Assembly: GCF_000959525.1 (NCBI RefSeq)
Contig: NZ_CP009831.1
Span: 682,001 to 746,000, forward strand
Direction: 5' to 3'
Length of the DNA stretch: 64,000 bases
Source: Burkholderia multivorans ATCC BAA-247
GTDB lineage: Bacteria > Pseudomonadota > Gammaproteobacteria > Burkholderiales > Burkholderiaceae
Below the pieces are notes generated by a model, which saw nothing but the letters and a program-made list of their open reading frames with translations, had not been told where the DNA came from and searched no databases. Each line of letters opens with the position of its first letter. Position 1 is the stretch's first letter. Shown here one piece after another: positions 44,502-56,869 of this stretch. A program made the position numbers and the translations under genes.

Positions 44502-46406
44502 ATGTACGACTTGCTGAAAACCATCGACGACCCGGCGGACCTGCGCCGCCTCGATCGTCGCCAACTGCAACCGCTCGCGGATGAACTGCGTGCGTTCGTG
44601 CTCGACAGCGTGTCGAAGACGGGCGGCCATTTGTCGTCCAACCTCGGGACGGTCGAGCTGACGATCGCGCTGCACTACGTGTTCAACACGCCGAACGATC
44701 GCATCGTCTGGGACGTGGGGCACCAGACCTACCCGCACAAGATCCTGACCGGCCGCCGCGACGAAATGCCGACGCTGCGCCAGCTCGGCGGCATCTCGGG
44801 CTTCCCGCGCCGCTCCGAATCCGAATACGACACCTTCGGCACCGCGCATTCGAGCACGTCGATCTCGGCCGCGCTCGGCATGGCGATCGGCAGCCAGCTG
44901 AACGGCGACGACCGTTTCTCGATCGCCGTGATCGGCGACGGCGCGATGACGGCCGGCATGGCGTTCGAGGCGATGAACAACGCCGGCGTGTCCGAGGACG
45001 CGAAACTGCTCGTGATCCTGAACGACAACGACATGTCGATTTCGCCGCCGGTCGGCGCGCTGAACCGCCATCTCGCGCGTCTGATGTCGGGTCGCTTCTA
45101 CGCGGCCGCGCGTGCGGGCGTCGAGCGCGTGCTGAGCGTCGCGCCGCCCGTGCTCGAACTCGCGCGCAAGCTCGAGGAGCATGCGAAGGGCATGGTCGTG
45201 CCGGCCACGCTGTTCGAGGAATTCGGCTTCAACTACATCGGCCCGATCGACGGTCACGATCTCGATTCGCTGATCCCCACGCTGCAGAACATCCGCGAGC
45301 TGCGCGGCCCGCAGTTCCTGCACGTCGTCACGAAGAAAGGGCAGGGCTACAAGCTCGCCGAAGCCGATCCGGTGCTCTATCACGGCCCCGGCAAGTTCAA
45401 TCCGGCCGAAGGCATCAAACCGTCCGCGACGCCCGCGAAGAAGACGTACACGCAGGTGTTCGGCGAGTGGCTGTGCGACGAGGCCGAGCGCGATTCGCGC
45501 GTCGTCGGCATCACGCCCGCGATGCGCGAAGGCTCCGGCATGGTCGAGTTCGAGAAGCGCTTCAAAGATCGCTACTACGACGTCGGCATCGCCGAACAGC
45601 ACGCGGTGACGTTCGCCGGCGGCCTCGCGACCGAAGGGCTGAAGCCGGTCGTCGCGATCTATTCGACGTTCCTGCAGCGCGCGTACGACCAGCTGATCCA
45701 CGACGTCGCGCTGCAGAACCTGCCGGTCGTGTTCGCGATCGACCGCGCGGGCCTCGTCGGCGCCGACGGTGCGACGCATGCGGGCGCGTACGATCTCGCG
45801 TTCATGCGCTGCATTCCGAACATGACGATCATGGCGGCATCCGACGAGAACGAATGCCGTCAGATGTTGCACACCGCGCTGCAGCAGCCGAACCCGACCG
45901 CGGTCCGTTATCCGCGCGGCGCGGGCACCGGCGTCGCGACGGTGAAGGAATTCACCGAGCTGCCGATCGGCAAGGGCGAGGTGCGCCGCCGCACGTCGCA
46001 GCCGGAAGGCAAGCGCATCGCGATCCTCGCGTTCGGTACGATGGTCGCGCCGTCGCTCGCGGCGGCCGAAGAGCTCGATGCAACCGTCGCGAACATGCGT
46101 TTCGTGAAGCCGCTCGACGCGGCGCTCGTGCGCGAGCTCGCGGAGACGCACGACTTCCTCGTCACCGCCGAAGAAGGCTGTGTGATGGGCGGGGCAGGCT
46201 CGGCCTGCGTCGAAGCCCTGATGGAGAGTGGGGTTATCCGACCCGTACTACAATTGGGCCTCCCTGACCAGTTCATCGATCACGGCGACCCCGCGAAGCT
46301 GCTGTCGCTCTGCGGCCTCGACGGCGCGGGTATCGCGAAATCGATTCGCGAACGCTTCCTGAACCCGGCAACCGGCGTTGCCGGTCAGGCAAAGCGCGTC
46401 GCCTGA
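44502..46406 (+). CDS. dxs: 1-Deoxy-D-xylulose-5-phosphate synthase
   Basis: The 634-residue enzyme has the thiamine diphosphate motif [18 protein letters not shown] (GDG then NN), [20 protein letters not shown], the catalytic-type Glu block [18 protein letters not shown], and a C-terminal transketolase domain. It makes DXP from pyruvate and glyceraldehyde 3-phosphate, the first step of the MEP isoprenoid pathway, and commonly sets its flux. ATG 44502 is used; an in-frame start at 44466 would add 12 residues. A terminator follows at 46470-46499. Confidence 0.97.
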   Translation: MYDLLKTIDDPADLRRLDRRQLQPLADELRAFVLDSVSKTGGHLSSNLGTVELTIALHYVFNTPNDRIVWDVGHQTYPHKILTGRRDEMPTLRQLGGISGFPRRSESEYDTFGTAHSSTSISAALGMAIGSQLNGDDRFSIAVIGDGAMTAGMAFEAMNNAGVSEDAKLLVILNDNDMSISPPVGALNRHLARLMSGRFYAAARAGVERVLSVAPPVLELARKLEEHAKGMVVPATLFEEFGFNYIGPIDGHDLDSLIPTLQNIRELRGPQFLHVVTKKGQGYKLAEADPVLYHGPGKFNPAEGIKPSATPAKKTYTQVFGEWLCDEAERDSRVVGITPAMREGSGMVEFEKRFKDRYYDVGIAEQHAVTFAGGLATEGLKPVVAIYSTFLQRAYDQLIHDVALQNLPVVFAIDRAGLVGADGATHAGAYDLAFMRCIPNMTIMAASDENECRQMLHTALQQPNPTAVRYPRGAGTGVATVKEFTELPIGKGEVRRRTSQPEGKRIAILAFGTMVAPSLAAAEELDATVANMRFVKPLDAALVRELAETHDFLVTAEEGCVMGGAGSACVEALMESGVIRPVLQLGLPDQFIDHGDPAKLLSLCGLDGAGIAKSIRERFLNPATGVAGQAKRVA

Positions 46407-46469
46407 GCCGGCGCCGCCCGAGGGCGGCATCGGCGCGACTGGCGCAACCGGTCTTCATTGATGCGGAAA

Positions 46470-46499
46470 AACATGGGCCTGCGGGCCCATGTTGCTTTT
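46470..46499 (+). terminator. Intrinsic terminator of the xseB-ispA-dxs unit
   Basis: AACATGGGCC (46470-46479) pairs with GGCCCATGTT (46484-46493) around TGCG, followed by GCTTTT. It lies between dxs and folE2 and separates the transcripts. Confidence 0.85.
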
Positions 46500-46561
46500 C
46501 CGGCTGCCGCATGATGCGGCGTGCGCGTCGTCGAACGCGCGGCTTACAAGGATTGAACAAG

Positions 46562-47371
46562 ATGAACCAGATGAATCCCGCCTTCGTGATGCCCGACGTG
46601 CAGAGCACGGTGGATACCCGTCAGATTCCGATTCAGCGCGTGGGCGTGAAGGCGGTCCGGCATCCGTTGACGGTGCTCACCGAAAGCGGCGACGTGCAGC
46701 CGACGGTCGGCGTCTGGAATCTCGACGTTCGTTTGCCGGCCGAGCAGAAGGGCACGCACATGTCGCGGTTCGTCGCGCTGCTCGAGGAGAACCGCGCGCC
46801 GCTGACGATCGAGCGCTTCCGCGCGATGATCGCGTCGATGCTCGAGAAGCTCGAGGCGGAAGCCGGCCGCATCGAAGTGACGTTCCCGTACTTCGTCAAC
46901 AAGACCGCGCCGGTGTCGGGCGTGCAGAGTCTGCTGGACTACGAAGTGACGCTCGCAGGCGAAAGCCGCAACGGCGAGACCCGTCTGTTCCTGAAGGTGC
47001 TCGTGCCCGTGACGAGCCTGTGCCCGTGCTCGAAGAAGATCTCGCAGTACGGTGCGCACAACCAGCGCTCGCACGTGACGATCGACGCCGAACTCGCGGC
47101 CGACGTGCCGGTCGAGGCGCTGATCCGCATCGCGGAAGAAGAGGCGTCGTGCGAGCTGTGGGGGCTGCTGAAGCGGCCGGACGAGAAGTTCGTCACCGAG
47201 CGTGCGTACGAGAATCCGAAGTTCGTCGAGGACCTCGTGCGCGACGTCGCGGCGCGTCTCGATGCGGACGCACGCATCGTCGCGTATGTGCTCGAAGCGG
47301 AGAACTTCGAGTCGATTCACAATCACAGCGCGTATGCGCTGATCGAGCGCGACAAGCGGCACGCCGCGTAA
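46562..47371 (+). CDS. folE2: GTP cyclohydrolase FolE2 (type IB)
   Basis: The 269-residue protein matches FolE2 (COG1469). Blocks are [52 protein letters not shown] with the metal-binding Cys, and [30 protein letters not shown]. It converts GTP to dihydroneopterin triphosphate for folate or queuosine-type pathways. FolE2 works without zinc and in many bacteria backs up the zinc enzyme FolE under zinc limitation. I see no Zur box before it. The ATG at 46562 has AAGGA upstream. Confidence 0.95.
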   Translation: MNQMNPAFVMPDVQSTVDTRQIPIQRVGVKAVRHPLTVLTESGDVQPTVGVWNLDVRLPAEQKGTHMSRFVALLEENRAPLTIERFRAMIASMLEKLEAEAGRIEVTFPYFVNKTAPVSGVQSLLDYEVTLAGESRNGETRLFLKVLVPVTSLCPCSKKISQYGAHNQRSHVTIDAELAADVPVEALIRIAEEEASCELWGLLKRPDEKFVTERAYENPKFVEDLVRDVAARLDADARIVAYVLEAENFESIHNHSAYALIERDKRHAA

Positions 47372-47422
47372 CGCGCGGCTGACTACGCGCCCGCTTCGGC
47401 GCGGCGCGAGCGTCGAATTAAG

Positions 47423-47448
47423 AAGGCCGCAGCAGCAGCGGCCTTTTT
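47423..47448. terminator. Terminator between convergent folE2 and tsaD
   Basis: AAGGCCGC (47423-47430) and GCGGCCTT (47438-47445) flank AGCAGCA, followed by TTTTT on the plus strand. It ends folE2. Confidence 0.85.
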
Positions 47449-47476
47449 CATGTGCGCGAATCGTGCGGCGCGCGCT

Positions 47477-48517
47477 TCAGCGTGCGAGCGACGCGAGATC
47501 CCAGCGCGGCTTCACCGTGAATGCATAGTCGACGTTGGCCTGGTCGGGCCAGCGCGCGAGCCGCAGCGCGCCTGCCAGCGCGATCATCGCGCCGTTGTCG
47601 GTGCACAGCGCGAGATCGGGATAGTGCACGTCGAAACCGCGCTTCGCGGCCGCAGCCGACAACGCGGCGCGCAACTGACGGTTCGCGCCCACGCCGCCCG
47701 CGACGACAAGCCGCTTCAGATTGGTCTTTTTCAGCGCGGCGAGCGATTTGGCGACGAGCACGTCGACGGCCGCATCGACGAAGCCGCGTGCGAGATCGGC
47801 CTTCGCGCGCGCCAGCGCGTCGCCCGACAGCTGCGCCGCTTCGAACTTCTTCATCTGCGTGAGCACGGCCGTTTTCAAGCCGCTGAAGCTGAAATCAAGA
47901 TCGCCCGAATGCAGCATCGGGCGCGGCAGCACGACGGCGCCCGGCGTGCCGGTTTCCGCGAGCTTCGATACTTCCGGGCCGCCCGGATAGCCGAGGCCGA
48001 TCAGTTTCGCCGTCTTGTCGAATGCTTCGCCGGCCGCGTCGTCGAGCGTTTCGCCGAGCGTCTCGTACACGCCGACGTCGGTCACGCGCATCAGTTGCGT
48101 ATGTCCGCCCGACACGAGCAGCGCGACGAACGGGAACGGCGGCGGCTCGGCGACGAGCAGCGGCGACAACAGATGGCCTTCGAGATGGTGGATGCCGACC
48201 GTCGGCTTGTTCCATGCGAGGGCGAGCGCGTTCGCGATGCTCGCGCCGACCAGCAGCGCGCCGGCGAGCCCCGGGCCTTGCGTGAACGCGATCGCGTCGA
48301 TGTCTTCACGGCGCGTGCCGCTTTTCGCGATCACTTCCTCGAGCAGCGGCAGCGCGCGCCGGATGTGATCGCGCGAGGCGAGCTCGGGCACGACGCCGCC
48401 ATAGTCGCGGTGCATCGCGATCTGCGAATGAAGCGCGTGCGCGAGCAGGCCGCGCTGCGTGTCGTAGAGCGCGAGACCGGTTTCGTCGCAGGAGCTTTCG
48501 ATGCCGAGAACGAGCAT
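47477..48517 (-). CDS. tsaD: tRNA N6-adenosine threonylcarbamoyltransferase
   Basis: The 346-residue ASKHA-fold enzyme has [19 protein letters not shown], the metal-binding [15 protein letters not shown], and [10 protein letters not shown] with [15 protein letters not shown] and [10 protein letters not shown]. It transfers the threonylcarbamoyl group to A37 of tRNAs that read ANN codons, with TsaB and TsaE. It is usually essential. It was long annotated as Gcp 'O-sialoglycoprotein endopeptidase'. It is divergent from the YhiN gene, and near rpsU as in many proteobacteria. Confidence 0.97.
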   Translation of the reverse strand: MLVLGIESSCDETGLALYDTQRGLLAHALHSQIAMHRDYGGVVPELASRDHIRRALPLLEEVIAKSGTRREDIDAIAFTQGPGLAGALLVGASIANALALAWNKPTVGIHHLEGHLLSPLLVAEPPPFPFVALLVSGGHTQLMRVTDVGVYETLGETLDDAAGEAFDKTAKLIGLGYPGGPEVSKLAETGTPGAVVLPRPMLHSGDLDFSFSGLKTAVLTQMKKFEAAQLSGDALARAKADLARGFVDAAVDVLVAKSLAALKKTNLKRLVVAGGVGANRQLRAALSAAAAKRGFDVHYPDLALCTDNGAMIALAGALRLARWPDQANVDYAFTVKPRWDLASLAR

Positions 48518-48647
48518 GGGTGCGGGCGCGGCGGGCTGCGTCGAGCGCGCCGCAGGAATATCGAGTAACCGGAAAGTATAGCAGGCTAGGGCCGGCCGCC
48601 GCTCGCGCCGGGCCCGGACGCGGTGCCGCGCGGGTACAATCCGCGCC

Positions 48648-49868
48648 ATGGAAACTTACGACATCGCCGTGATCGGCGCGGGCGCGGCCGGCATGATGAG
48701 CGCCGCGGTGGCCGGGCAACTCGGTCGCCGCGTGGTGCTGATCGACCACGCGCCGCGGCTCGCCGAGAAAATCCGCATCTCGGGCGGCGGCCGCTGCAAC
48801 TTCACGAATCTCCATGCGGGCCCGGACAACTATCTGTCGGCCAATCCGCACTTCGCGCGCTCGGCGCTTGCACGCTACACGCCGCGCGACTTCCTCGCGC
48901 TGCTCAAGCAGCATCGCGTGACGTGGCACGAGAAGCACAAGGGCCAGCTGTTCTGCGATCACGGCAGCGACGCGATCATCGACATGCTCAAGCACGAATG
49001 CGACGCAGGCGGCATCGCATGGCGCCGGGCGGTCGTCGTCGACGCCGTGCGTCACGCCGCGGACGACGGCTTCACGCTCGACACGCAGCAGGCGGGCGCG
49101 ATCCGTGCGCGCGCGCTGATCGTCGCGACCGGCGGCCTGTCGATCCCGAAGATCGGCGCGACCGACTTCGGCTATCGGCTCGCGAAGCAGTTCGGCCACA
49201 AGCTCGTCGATACGCGGCCCGCGCTCGTGCCACTGACGTTCGCGCAGCAGGACTGGGCGCCGTTCGCGGCGCTGTCCGGCGTGTCGCTCGAGGTGCGCGT
49301 GTCGACCGGCGACAAGAAGCGCGGCGGCGAATTCGTCGAGGATCTGCTGCTGACGCATCGCGGGCTGTCGGGACCCGGCATCTTGCAGATTTCGAGCTAC
49401 TGGCACCCCGGCGAGCCGATCCGGATCGACCTGGTGCCGCAGCGCGACGCCGTGGCCGAACTGCTCGAGGCGAAGCGCACGTCGAAGCGGCAGATCGGCT
49501 CGCTGCTCGCGGACTGGGTGCCGTCGCGGCTCGCGCACGTGTGGCTCGACACGCACCGCGTGGCCGCCGACGCGCGCCTCGCAGATCTGCCCGACAAGGT
49601 GCTGCGCCAGATCGGCGACGCGCTCGCCGGCTGGACGCTGACGCCGAACGGCACCGAAGGCTACAAGAAGGCCGAAGTGACGAAGGGCGGTGTCGATACG
49701 CGCGAGCTGTCGTCGGCGACGATGATGAGCGCACGCGTGCCGGGGCTGTTCTTCGTCGGCGAGGCGGTCGACGTGACGGGCTGGCTCGGCGGCTACAACT
49801 TCCAGTGGGCGTGGGCATCCGGGCAGGCCGCCGGCAAGGCCGCCGCGGAGTTCGCTCGCGGTGCTTGA
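48648..49868 (+). CDS. YhiN/HI0933-family FAD-dependent oxidoreductase
   Basis: The 406-residue flavoprotein starts with the FAD Rossmann motif [16 protein letters not shown]. It has the family block [15 protein letters not shown], then [21 protein letters not shown]. The C-terminus contains [31 protein letters not shown]. The family (BaiN/YhiN/aminoacetone oxidase-like) has few characterised members; a bile-acid reductase role for BaiN is not transferable. The ATG at 48648 follows CCGCGCC. It is divergent from tsaD. Confidence 0.88.
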   Translation: METYDIAVIGAGAAGMMSAAVAGQLGRRVVLIDHAPRLAEKIRISGGGRCNFTNLHAGPDNYLSANPHFARSALARYTPRDFLALLKQHRVTWHEKHKGQLFCDHGSDAIIDMLKHECDAGGIAWRRAVVVDAVRHAADDGFTLDTQQAGAIRARALIVATGGLSIPKIGATDFGYRLAKQFGHKLVDTRPALVPLTFAQQDWAPFAALSGVSLEVRVSTGDKKRGGEFVEDLLLTHRGLSGPGILQISSYWHPGEPIRIDLVPQRDAVAELLEAKRTSKRQIGSLLADWVPSRLAHVWLDTHRVAADARLADLPDKVLRQIGDALAGWTLTPNGTEGYKKAEVTKGGVDTRELSSATMMSARVPGLFFVGEAVDVTGWLGGYNFQWAWASGQAAGKAAAEFARGA

Positions 49869-49895
49869 CGTCGTAGTGCCTTTGTGCAAAGCCTC

Positions 49896-49904
49896 TGCTA
49901 TACT
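49896..49904 (+). promoter_or_regulatory. Extended -10 promoter of rpsU
   Basis: TGC directly followed by TATACT (49899-49904) makes an extended -10. It lies 40 bp before the rpsU ATG. No good -35 is seen at 17 bp spacing. Confidence 0.55.
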
Positions 49905-49943
49905 CGTTAATCTTTCCCTGCAAACCTTTATTCGTGTCGGATC

Positions 49944-50156
49944 ATGACGATCATTCGCGTTAAAGAAAACGAGCCGTTCGAAGTTGCCATGCGTCGCTTC
50001 AAGCGCACGATCGAGAAGAACGGTCTGCTGACCGAGCTTCGTGCGCGCGAGTTCTACGAGAAGCCGACGGCCGAGCGCAAGCGCAAGAAGGCTGCGGCGG
50101 TGAAGCGTCACTACAAGCGGATCCGCAGCCAGATGCTGCCGAAAAAGCTGTACTGA
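49944..50156 (+). CDS. rpsU: 30S ribosomal protein S21
   Basis: The 70-residue basic protein matches bS21: [28 protein letters not shown], then [27 protein letters not shown]. It joins the 30S subunit and helps initiate translation. It heads the macromolecular-synthesis group rpsU-yqeY-dnaG-rpoD. A terminator at 50243-50275 partly separates it from the following genes, allowing excess S21 over primase. Confidence 0.98.
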   Translation: MTIIRVKENEPFEVAMRRFKRTIEKNGLLTELRAREFYEKPTAERKRKKAAAVKRHYKRIRSQMLPKKLY

Positions 50157-50242
50157 ACGATTGGGCGCCGCGCGGTTGGCCGAGCGGCGCACCGGCGAAA
50201 CCCGCGCGACCGGGCAGCGAGTCGCCGATGCCGGATTCGAGC

Positions 50243-50275
50243 AACCCGCTTGAGACACTGTCCAAGCGGGTTTTT
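50243..50275 (+). terminator. Intrinsic terminator after rpsU
   Basis: AACCCGCTTG (50243-50252) pairs with CAAGCGGGTT (50263-50272), followed by TTTTT including the stem T's. It should reduce read-through into yqeY-dnaG-rpoD, as in E. coli. Confidence 0.92.
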
Positions 50276-50328
50276 GTGTTGACGCCCATTGGCGGGCGTC
50301 GCGTCCACGTTTCCATCTCGGGTGAAAG

Positions 50329-50775
50329 ATGAGTTTGAAAGAGCAGATCAGCGATGACATGAAGACCGCGATGCGCGCGAAGGAAAGCGAGCGTCTCGCG
50401 ACGATCCGCCTGCTGATGGCTGCCATCAAGCAGCGCGAAGTCGACGATCAGGTCACCCTCGACGACGCCGGCATCACGGCCGTGATCGACAAGATGATCA
50501 AGCAGCGCAAGGACTCGATCAGCCAGTTCCAGGCCGCCGGCCGCGACGACCTCGTCGCGAAGGAGCAGGCCGAGCTGACGGTGCTGAGCGCTTATATGCC
50601 CGCGCAACTGTCGGACGCCGAAGTGGCTGCCGAAGTGCAGGCGGCGGTCGCGCAGACGGGCGCAGCCGGCCCGCAGGACATGGGCAAGGTGATGGGCGTG
50701 CTGAAGGGCAAGCTCGCGGGTCGCGCCGACATGACGGCCGTGTCCGCGCAGGTCAAGGCCGCGCTGTCGAAGTAA
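50329..50775 (+). CDS. GatB/YqeY-domain protein
   Basis: The 148-residue protein has the YqeY pattern: LKEQISDDMKTAMRAKESERLATIRLLMAAIKQREVDD, KMIKQRKDSISQFQAAGRDDLVAKEQAEL and YMPAQLSDAEV, ending KVMGVLKGKLAGRADMTAVSAQVKAAL. The fold resembles the tRNA-binding tail of the GatB amidotransferase subunit, but the role of the stand-alone protein is unclear. It is the common insertion between rpsU and dnaG in betaproteobacteria. The start has GGGTGAAAG upstream. Confidence 0.93.
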   Translation: MSLKEQISDDMKTAMRAKESERLATIRLLMAAIKQREVDDQVTLDDAGITAVIDKMIKQRKDSISQFQAAGRDDLVAKEQAELTVLSAYMPAQLSDAEVAAEVQAAVAQTGAAGPQDMGKVMGVLKGKLAGRADMTAVSAQVKAALSK

Positions 50776-50842
50776 GTCGCGTTATCCGGCGCGCGGCAGC
50801 GTGCGTCGGGCGTCGTATCGTCCTCTTTCGCTCGATCCCACG

Positions 50843-52708
50843 GTGATTCCGCATTCGTTCCTGCAGGATTTGCTGAACCGCGTCGATATCGTCGACGTGG
50901 TGGGCCGGTACGTGCAGCTCAAGAAGGGCGGCGCGAACTTCATGGGGCTGTGCCCGTTCCATAACGAGAAGAGCCCGTCGTTTACGGTCAGCCCGACGAA
51001 GCAGTTCTATCACTGCTTCGGCTGCGGCGCGCACGGCACGGCGATCGGCTTTCTGATGGAACACGCGGGGCTGACGTTCCCGGAAGCCGTGCAGGAACTC
51101 GCGCAGTCGGTCGGTCTGACCGTGCCGCACGAGCCGTCGACGCGCGGCGGCGGCGGGGGCAGCGACTATCCGGCGCCCGTATCGAAATCGGTGGCGACGG
51201 CGCTCTCCGACGTGATGGCGACCGCGTGCGACTACTACCGCAAGCAGTTGCGCGGCGCGCCGGCCGCGATCCAGTATCTGAAGAACCGGGGCCTGACCGG
51301 CGAGATCGCCGCGCGCTTCGGGCTCGGCTACGCGCCGGACGGCTGGCAGAACCTCGAGGCCGCGTTCCCGGACTACCGCGACGATGCGCTCGTCGAGTCC
51401 GGACTCGTGATCGTCAGCGAGAAAACCGACGCGCAGGGCGCCGCGCGCCGCTACGACCGGTTCCGCGAGCGGATCATGTTCCCGATCCGCAACGTGAAGG
51501 GGCAGGTGATCGGCTTCGGCGGCCGCGTGCTCGGCAGCGGCGAACCGAAGTATCTGAACTCGCCCGAAACGCCGCTGTTCAACAAGGGCAGCGAACTGTA
51601 CGGGCTGTTCGAGGCGCGGCTCGCGATCCGCGAACGCAAGTACGTGCTGGTCGTCGAAGGCTATATGGACGTCGTTGCGCTGGCGCAGCTCGGTTTTCCG
51701 AATGCGGTCGCGACGCTCGGCACCGCGTGCACGCCGATTCACGTGCAGAAGCTGTTGCGGCAGACCGATACGGTGATTTTCAGCTTCGACGGCGATTCGG
51801 CCGGCCGGCGCGCCGCGCGTCGCGCGCTGGAGGCCTGCCTGCCGCACGCGGCGGACAATCGGACGATCCGATTCCTTTTTCTGCCGCCCGAGCACGATCC
51901 GGACAGCTATGTGCGGGAGTTCGGCGCGGATGCGTTCTCGGACCAGGTCGAGCGTGCGATGCCGCTGTCGCAATTTCTGTTGAACGAAGCAATTGCGGGC
52001 AAGGCGCTCGACCAGCCCGAAGGCCGCGCGAAGGCGCTGTTCGACGCGAAGCCGCTGCTGCAGGCGCTGCCCGCGAATGCGTTGCGCGCGCAGATCATGC
52101 ACATGATCGCAGATCGCCTCGATATTCCGTTCGAGGAAGTGGCGGCGCTGTCGGAAGTCGATGCGCGGATCGCGGCTGCACCGCGGCAGGCGCCGGCGCG
52201 CAGCGATCGCCGGCGCGTGACGGAGAGCGAAAAGCGCGCGTTGCGCACGCTGGTCATGCATCCGCGTATCGCGCTGGCGCTCGACGACGAGCAGGTCTCG
52301 ACGCTGCGCGCGCTGCCGCGCATCGGCGAACTCTTTGCGGAAGTCGTCGACCACGCGCGCGCGCTCGGCGACGGCGCGGAGTTCCGGCTGCTGTCCGACG
52401 TGCTGCGTACGTCGCCGAACAGCGCGACGTACGAGGAAATTTTCCGCGAAATTCTGGACTATGATGAAAACGTCCGCGATTTGCTGTTACAGAATCCGGA
52501 CGACGAGGCGGTGGCCGAGCGGCAGCGCGAACAGGAACGGATCGCCGGGGAGGAACTGCAGGCGGCCGTGCTGAAGATGCGCTACGACGCGTGCTGCGAC
52601 CGGCTCGATCGGCTGGCGCGGCAATCCACGTTCACCCCCGAGGAATTGGCCGAATTGACGGAATTGAACCGGCAGCGAACCGACATGAAACGTCGGCTCG
52701 GGCTGTAG
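50843..52708 (+). CDS. dnaG: DNA primase
   Basis: The 621-residue primase has the CHC2 zinc finger (CPFHNEKSPSF ... HCFGCGAHG), the RNA-polymerase core with RFRERIMFPIRNVKGQVIGFGGRVL, and the TOPRIM domain VLVVEGYMDVVALAQLG with FSFDGDSAGRRAA. The C-terminal part is the DnaB-binding helical domain. It makes RNA primers for replication. The start is the GTG at 50843 (VIPHSFLQDLL), since homology begins there; an upstream GTG at 50801 is less likely. Confidence 0.96.
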   Translation: MIPHSFLQDLLNRVDIVDVVGRYVQLKKGGANFMGLCPFHNEKSPSFTVSPTKQFYHCFGCGAHGTAIGFLMEHAGLTFPEAVQELAQSVGLTVPHEPSTRGGGGGSDYPAPVSKSVATALSDVMATACDYYRKQLRGAPAAIQYLKNRGLTGEIAARFGLGYAPDGWQNLEAAFPDYRDDALVESGLVIVSEKTDAQGAARRYDRFRERIMFPIRNVKGQVIGFGGRVLGSGEPKYLNSPETPLFNKGSELYGLFEARLAIRERKYVLVVEGYMDVVALAQLGFPNAVATLGTACTPIHVQKLLRQTDTVIFSFDGDSAGRRAARRALEACLPHAADNRTIRFLFLPPEHDPDSYVREFGADAFSDQVERAMPLSQFLLNEAIAGKALDQPEGRAKALFDAKPLLQALPANALRAQIMHMIADRLDIPFEEVAALSEVDARIAAAPRQAPARSDRRRVTESEKRALRTLVMHPRIALALDDEQVSTLRALPRIGELFAEVVDHARALGDGAEFRLLSDVLRTSPNSATYEEIFREILDYDENVRDLLLQNPDDEAVAERQREQERIAGEELQAAVLKMRYDACCDRLDRLARQSTFTPEELAELTELNRQRTDMKRRLGL

Positions 52709-52742
52709 GCAGCCGGGGCGCCAGGAGAGAGGCTCCCCAGCG

Positions 52743-52751
52743 TGCTATAAT
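52743..52751 (+). promoter_or_regulatory. Extended -10 promoter before rpoD
   Basis: TGC directly followed by TATAAT (52746-52751) is an extended -10, in the short gap between dnaG and rpoD and 47 bp before the ATG. It gives rpoD a promoter separate from the upstream genes. No clear -35 is seen. Confidence 0.65.
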
Positions 52752-52797
52752 ATAAGGTTTCCAGCGGTTTGTTTTCTAAGCAGAGGCGAGATTCGCG

Positions 52798-55212
<2,415 letters not shown>

Positions 55213-55232
55213 TTTTCGGCTTCTTCCTGTCG

Positions 55233-55273
55233 AACGCCGCCGGCATTCATCGGATGCCGGTGGCGTTTGTTCC
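55233..55273 (+). terminator. Intrinsic terminator of rpoD
   Basis: AACGCCGCCGGCAT (55233-55246) pairs with ATGCCGGTGGCGTT (55254-55267), with one G-T wobble, followed by a T-rich stretch. It ends the rpoD transcript just before the tRNA gene. Confidence 0.85.
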
Positions 55274-55341
55274 CTTTGTTGTTACAATGCCGGCCCGGCG
55301 TCTCTGCCGGTGGCGTATGTAGCACGCTCCGCATTCCTCCA

Positions 55342-55417
55342 GGGCCTGTAGCTCAGCGGTTAGAGCAGTCGACTCATAATCGATTGGTCGCGGGTTCGAA
55401 CCCCGCCGGGCCCACCA
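55342..55417 (+). tRNA. tRNA with CAU anticodon, probably tRNA-Ile2 (lysidine-modified)
   Basis: The 76-nt gene folds fully: acceptor GGGCCTG/CGGGCCC, D arm GCTCAGCGGTTAGAGC, anticodon stem GTCGA/TCGAT with loop CTCATAA, T arm GCGGGTTCGAACCCCGC, and encoded CCA. The anticodon is CAU. The sequence around it (GACTCATAATCGATTGGTCG) resembles E. coli tRNA-Ile2, which needs TilS to read AUA, more than elongator Met. Its 3' end could serve as an attachment site for the foreign region that follows. Confidence 0.9.
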
Positions 55418-55457
55418 AATTCGCTTCGAAGGTTATCCAAGGAAATTGTGCCGTTAA

Positions 55458-55490
55458 GCATAAGTTGTCCACGACCTGGACACGTTATGC
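55458..55490. repeat. Imperfect inverted repeat 40 bp after the tRNA
   Basis: GCATAA (55458-55463) with TTATGC (55485-55490), and TGTCCA (55466-55471) with TGGACA (55477-55482), form a hairpin with a 2x2 internal loop and a CGACC end loop. It lies inside the tRNA downstream region. Its role is unknown. Confidence 0.55.
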
Positions 55491-55558
55491 TTTATCGGTG
55501 ACTGGCTATACGTTTGAGGTTTGGTTCGCGGTGGCAACCGACCGCAATTCGACGCGAA

Positions 55559-55586
55559 AAAAGCCGACCCGGTGGGTCGGCTTTTT
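55559..55586 (+). terminator. Intrinsic terminator downstream of the tRNA
   Basis: AAAAGCCGACCC and GGGTCGGCTTTT form a perfect stem around GGT, with a T-run. It probably ends the tRNA transcript about 140 bp beyond the mature end. Confidence 0.92.
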
Positions 55587-56133
55587 CGTTTCTGATGGCC
55601 GGTGCCTAGTCGGTCCGAGCGCCTCCTTGCCTCTCTGGTGTCCGTCTATGACACCTCAAAATGCGGTCACGACTTCGTGAAGCGACCTACTACGACTGGG
55701 GACCTGCTGTCCCGAAAGTAGCAAGCCCGCGAGCCGAGTGCGAAGCGGTCCAAGTGTTGAGGACCGAACGCGCGTTGGGTTCCCGGGCCTGAGGGCTGGT
55801 AGGGATTTCGCGGTCGCTGTTCCACTACGAGTCGTGCCGTCGAGATGACGACGAAGCGTTGACGGGTCCCATGATCAACACTCCTGTTCAATATTCAAGT
55901 TGACAACCCGTTACGTGCGCGGCGATCGTTGCTGCTCGGTAGCGGGCGACTCCTCTTGTGACGGCGACTGACGAAACGGCAACATGACTATCGCGCTGGG
56001 ATCCCGCCACTCTGCCGGCGACGCGCAGGCCACCGGCGTCACCATTTGCGGCCGGAGTGAGACAATGCTCTCCGTTTGTCGAGACAAGTTGAAATGCCCG
56101 GTAGGTCGCGAGGTGGTCGCTAGTCACCGGTCA

Positions 56134-56149
56134 ACTTTAGGATTAAAGT
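56134..56149. promoter_or_regulatory. Dyad upstream of the MerR-family gene
   Basis: ACTTTA-GGAT-TAAAGT is a perfect 6-bp inverted repeat 35 bp before the GTG start. MerR proteins bind such dyads between -35 and -10. TCAACGTTGA (56149-56158) is a further 10-bp palindrome directly after it. Autoregulation is inferred. Confidence 0.6.
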
Positions 56150-56184
56150 CAACGTTGATTCCAATAGTTTTTTTGGGGTGTGGC

Positions 56185-56631
56185 GTGAAAATCGGAGAGT
56201 TGGCGAAGCGCAGTGGTCTGACGGCCTCACGTATTCGTTTCTATGAGGCAGAGGGATTGATCAGGGTGGAGCGCCAAGCGAATGGCTATCGGGAGTATCC
56301 CCCGGAGGCGGGAATTCTCCTGGGGTTGATCTCGATCGCGCAGCAGGCGGGATTTACGCTCGAGCAGATTCGGCAACTGCTACCGGTCGGCCCGGGCGCA
56401 TGGGACCATGGCGCATTGCTGGATGCACTCAAGCAGAAGGTGGATGAGATCGACACCATTCGCAAGCGTCTCGACCATACCCGAGCCCAACTTGTCGTCG
56501 CGATCGAGAGTATCGAGGACAGGCCGGACGGAATTGAATGTGTCGACAACAAGAAGCGCGTGCTGGACCGTCTCCGTGAAGCAGGGATTACGCCGGATCT
56601 AGGCAAACTCGACGGTTCCACCACCGGCTGA
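56185..56631 (+). CDS. MerR-family transcriptional regulator
   Basis: The 148-residue protein has the MerR DNA-binding domain KIGELAKRSGLTASRIRFYEAEGLIRVERQANGYREY, a linker LISIAQQAGFTLEQIRQLL and a long dimerisation helix (DEIDTIRKRLDHTRAQLVVAIESIEDR). Only one Cys (GIECVD) is in the C-terminal part, so it is not a SoxR- or CueR-like metal-cluster sensor. The ligand is unknown. The start is GTG 56185 where the MerR pattern begins. It has no obvious partner; the LysR gene downstream is convergent. Confidence 0.85.
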   Translation: MKIGELAKRSGLTASRIRFYEAEGLIRVERQANGYREYPPEAGILLGLISIAQQAGFTLEQIRQLLPVGPGAWDHGALLDALKQKVDEIDTIRKRLDHTRAQLVVAIESIEDRPDGIECVDNKKRVLDRLREAGITPDLGKLDGSTTG

Positions 56632-56869
56632 GGTGCGTGCCGGCGGCCACTACGACCGTTACCGAATGAACCCGGACCTCGACGAGGTGGCGAGAGATCC
56701 TGCCGCAGGAAACATCGATTTTTTGCAGGATTCCGAAACTGATCGCCACATCCCGCGGTTGGTCCGAAGTGGGCGCCAAACTTCTACTACCGCTCAAGTA
56801 ACGTTCAGCTGCTGTTCCCGGCACCTGCCGAGCGCTGAAGTGTGTTGCGCTCTGTTTTTCGATATGCAG

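Larger units (their letters stand above)
55418..56184. other. Intergenic/possible island edge after the tRNA
   Basis: About 770 bp without a recognisable gene, by eye less GC-rich than the rest of the window. It contains an imperfect hairpin (55458-55490), a terminator (55559-55586) and the dyad before the MerR gene. A minus-strand 74-codon frame at 55667-55891 has no recognisable domain and is not called. No integrase or repeated tRNA end is visible. Confidence 0.45.

Noticed and set aside
43535-46406. ispA and dxs as part of a carotenoid or hopanoid cluster
   Set aside because: No phytoene or squalene genes are nearby; the order xseB-ispA-dxs is the common housekeeping one.
55667-55891. 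A minus-strand hypothetical protein of 74 codons
   Set aside because: No recognisable domain, no ribosome site, and it lies in a region that looks non-coding; left uncalled.
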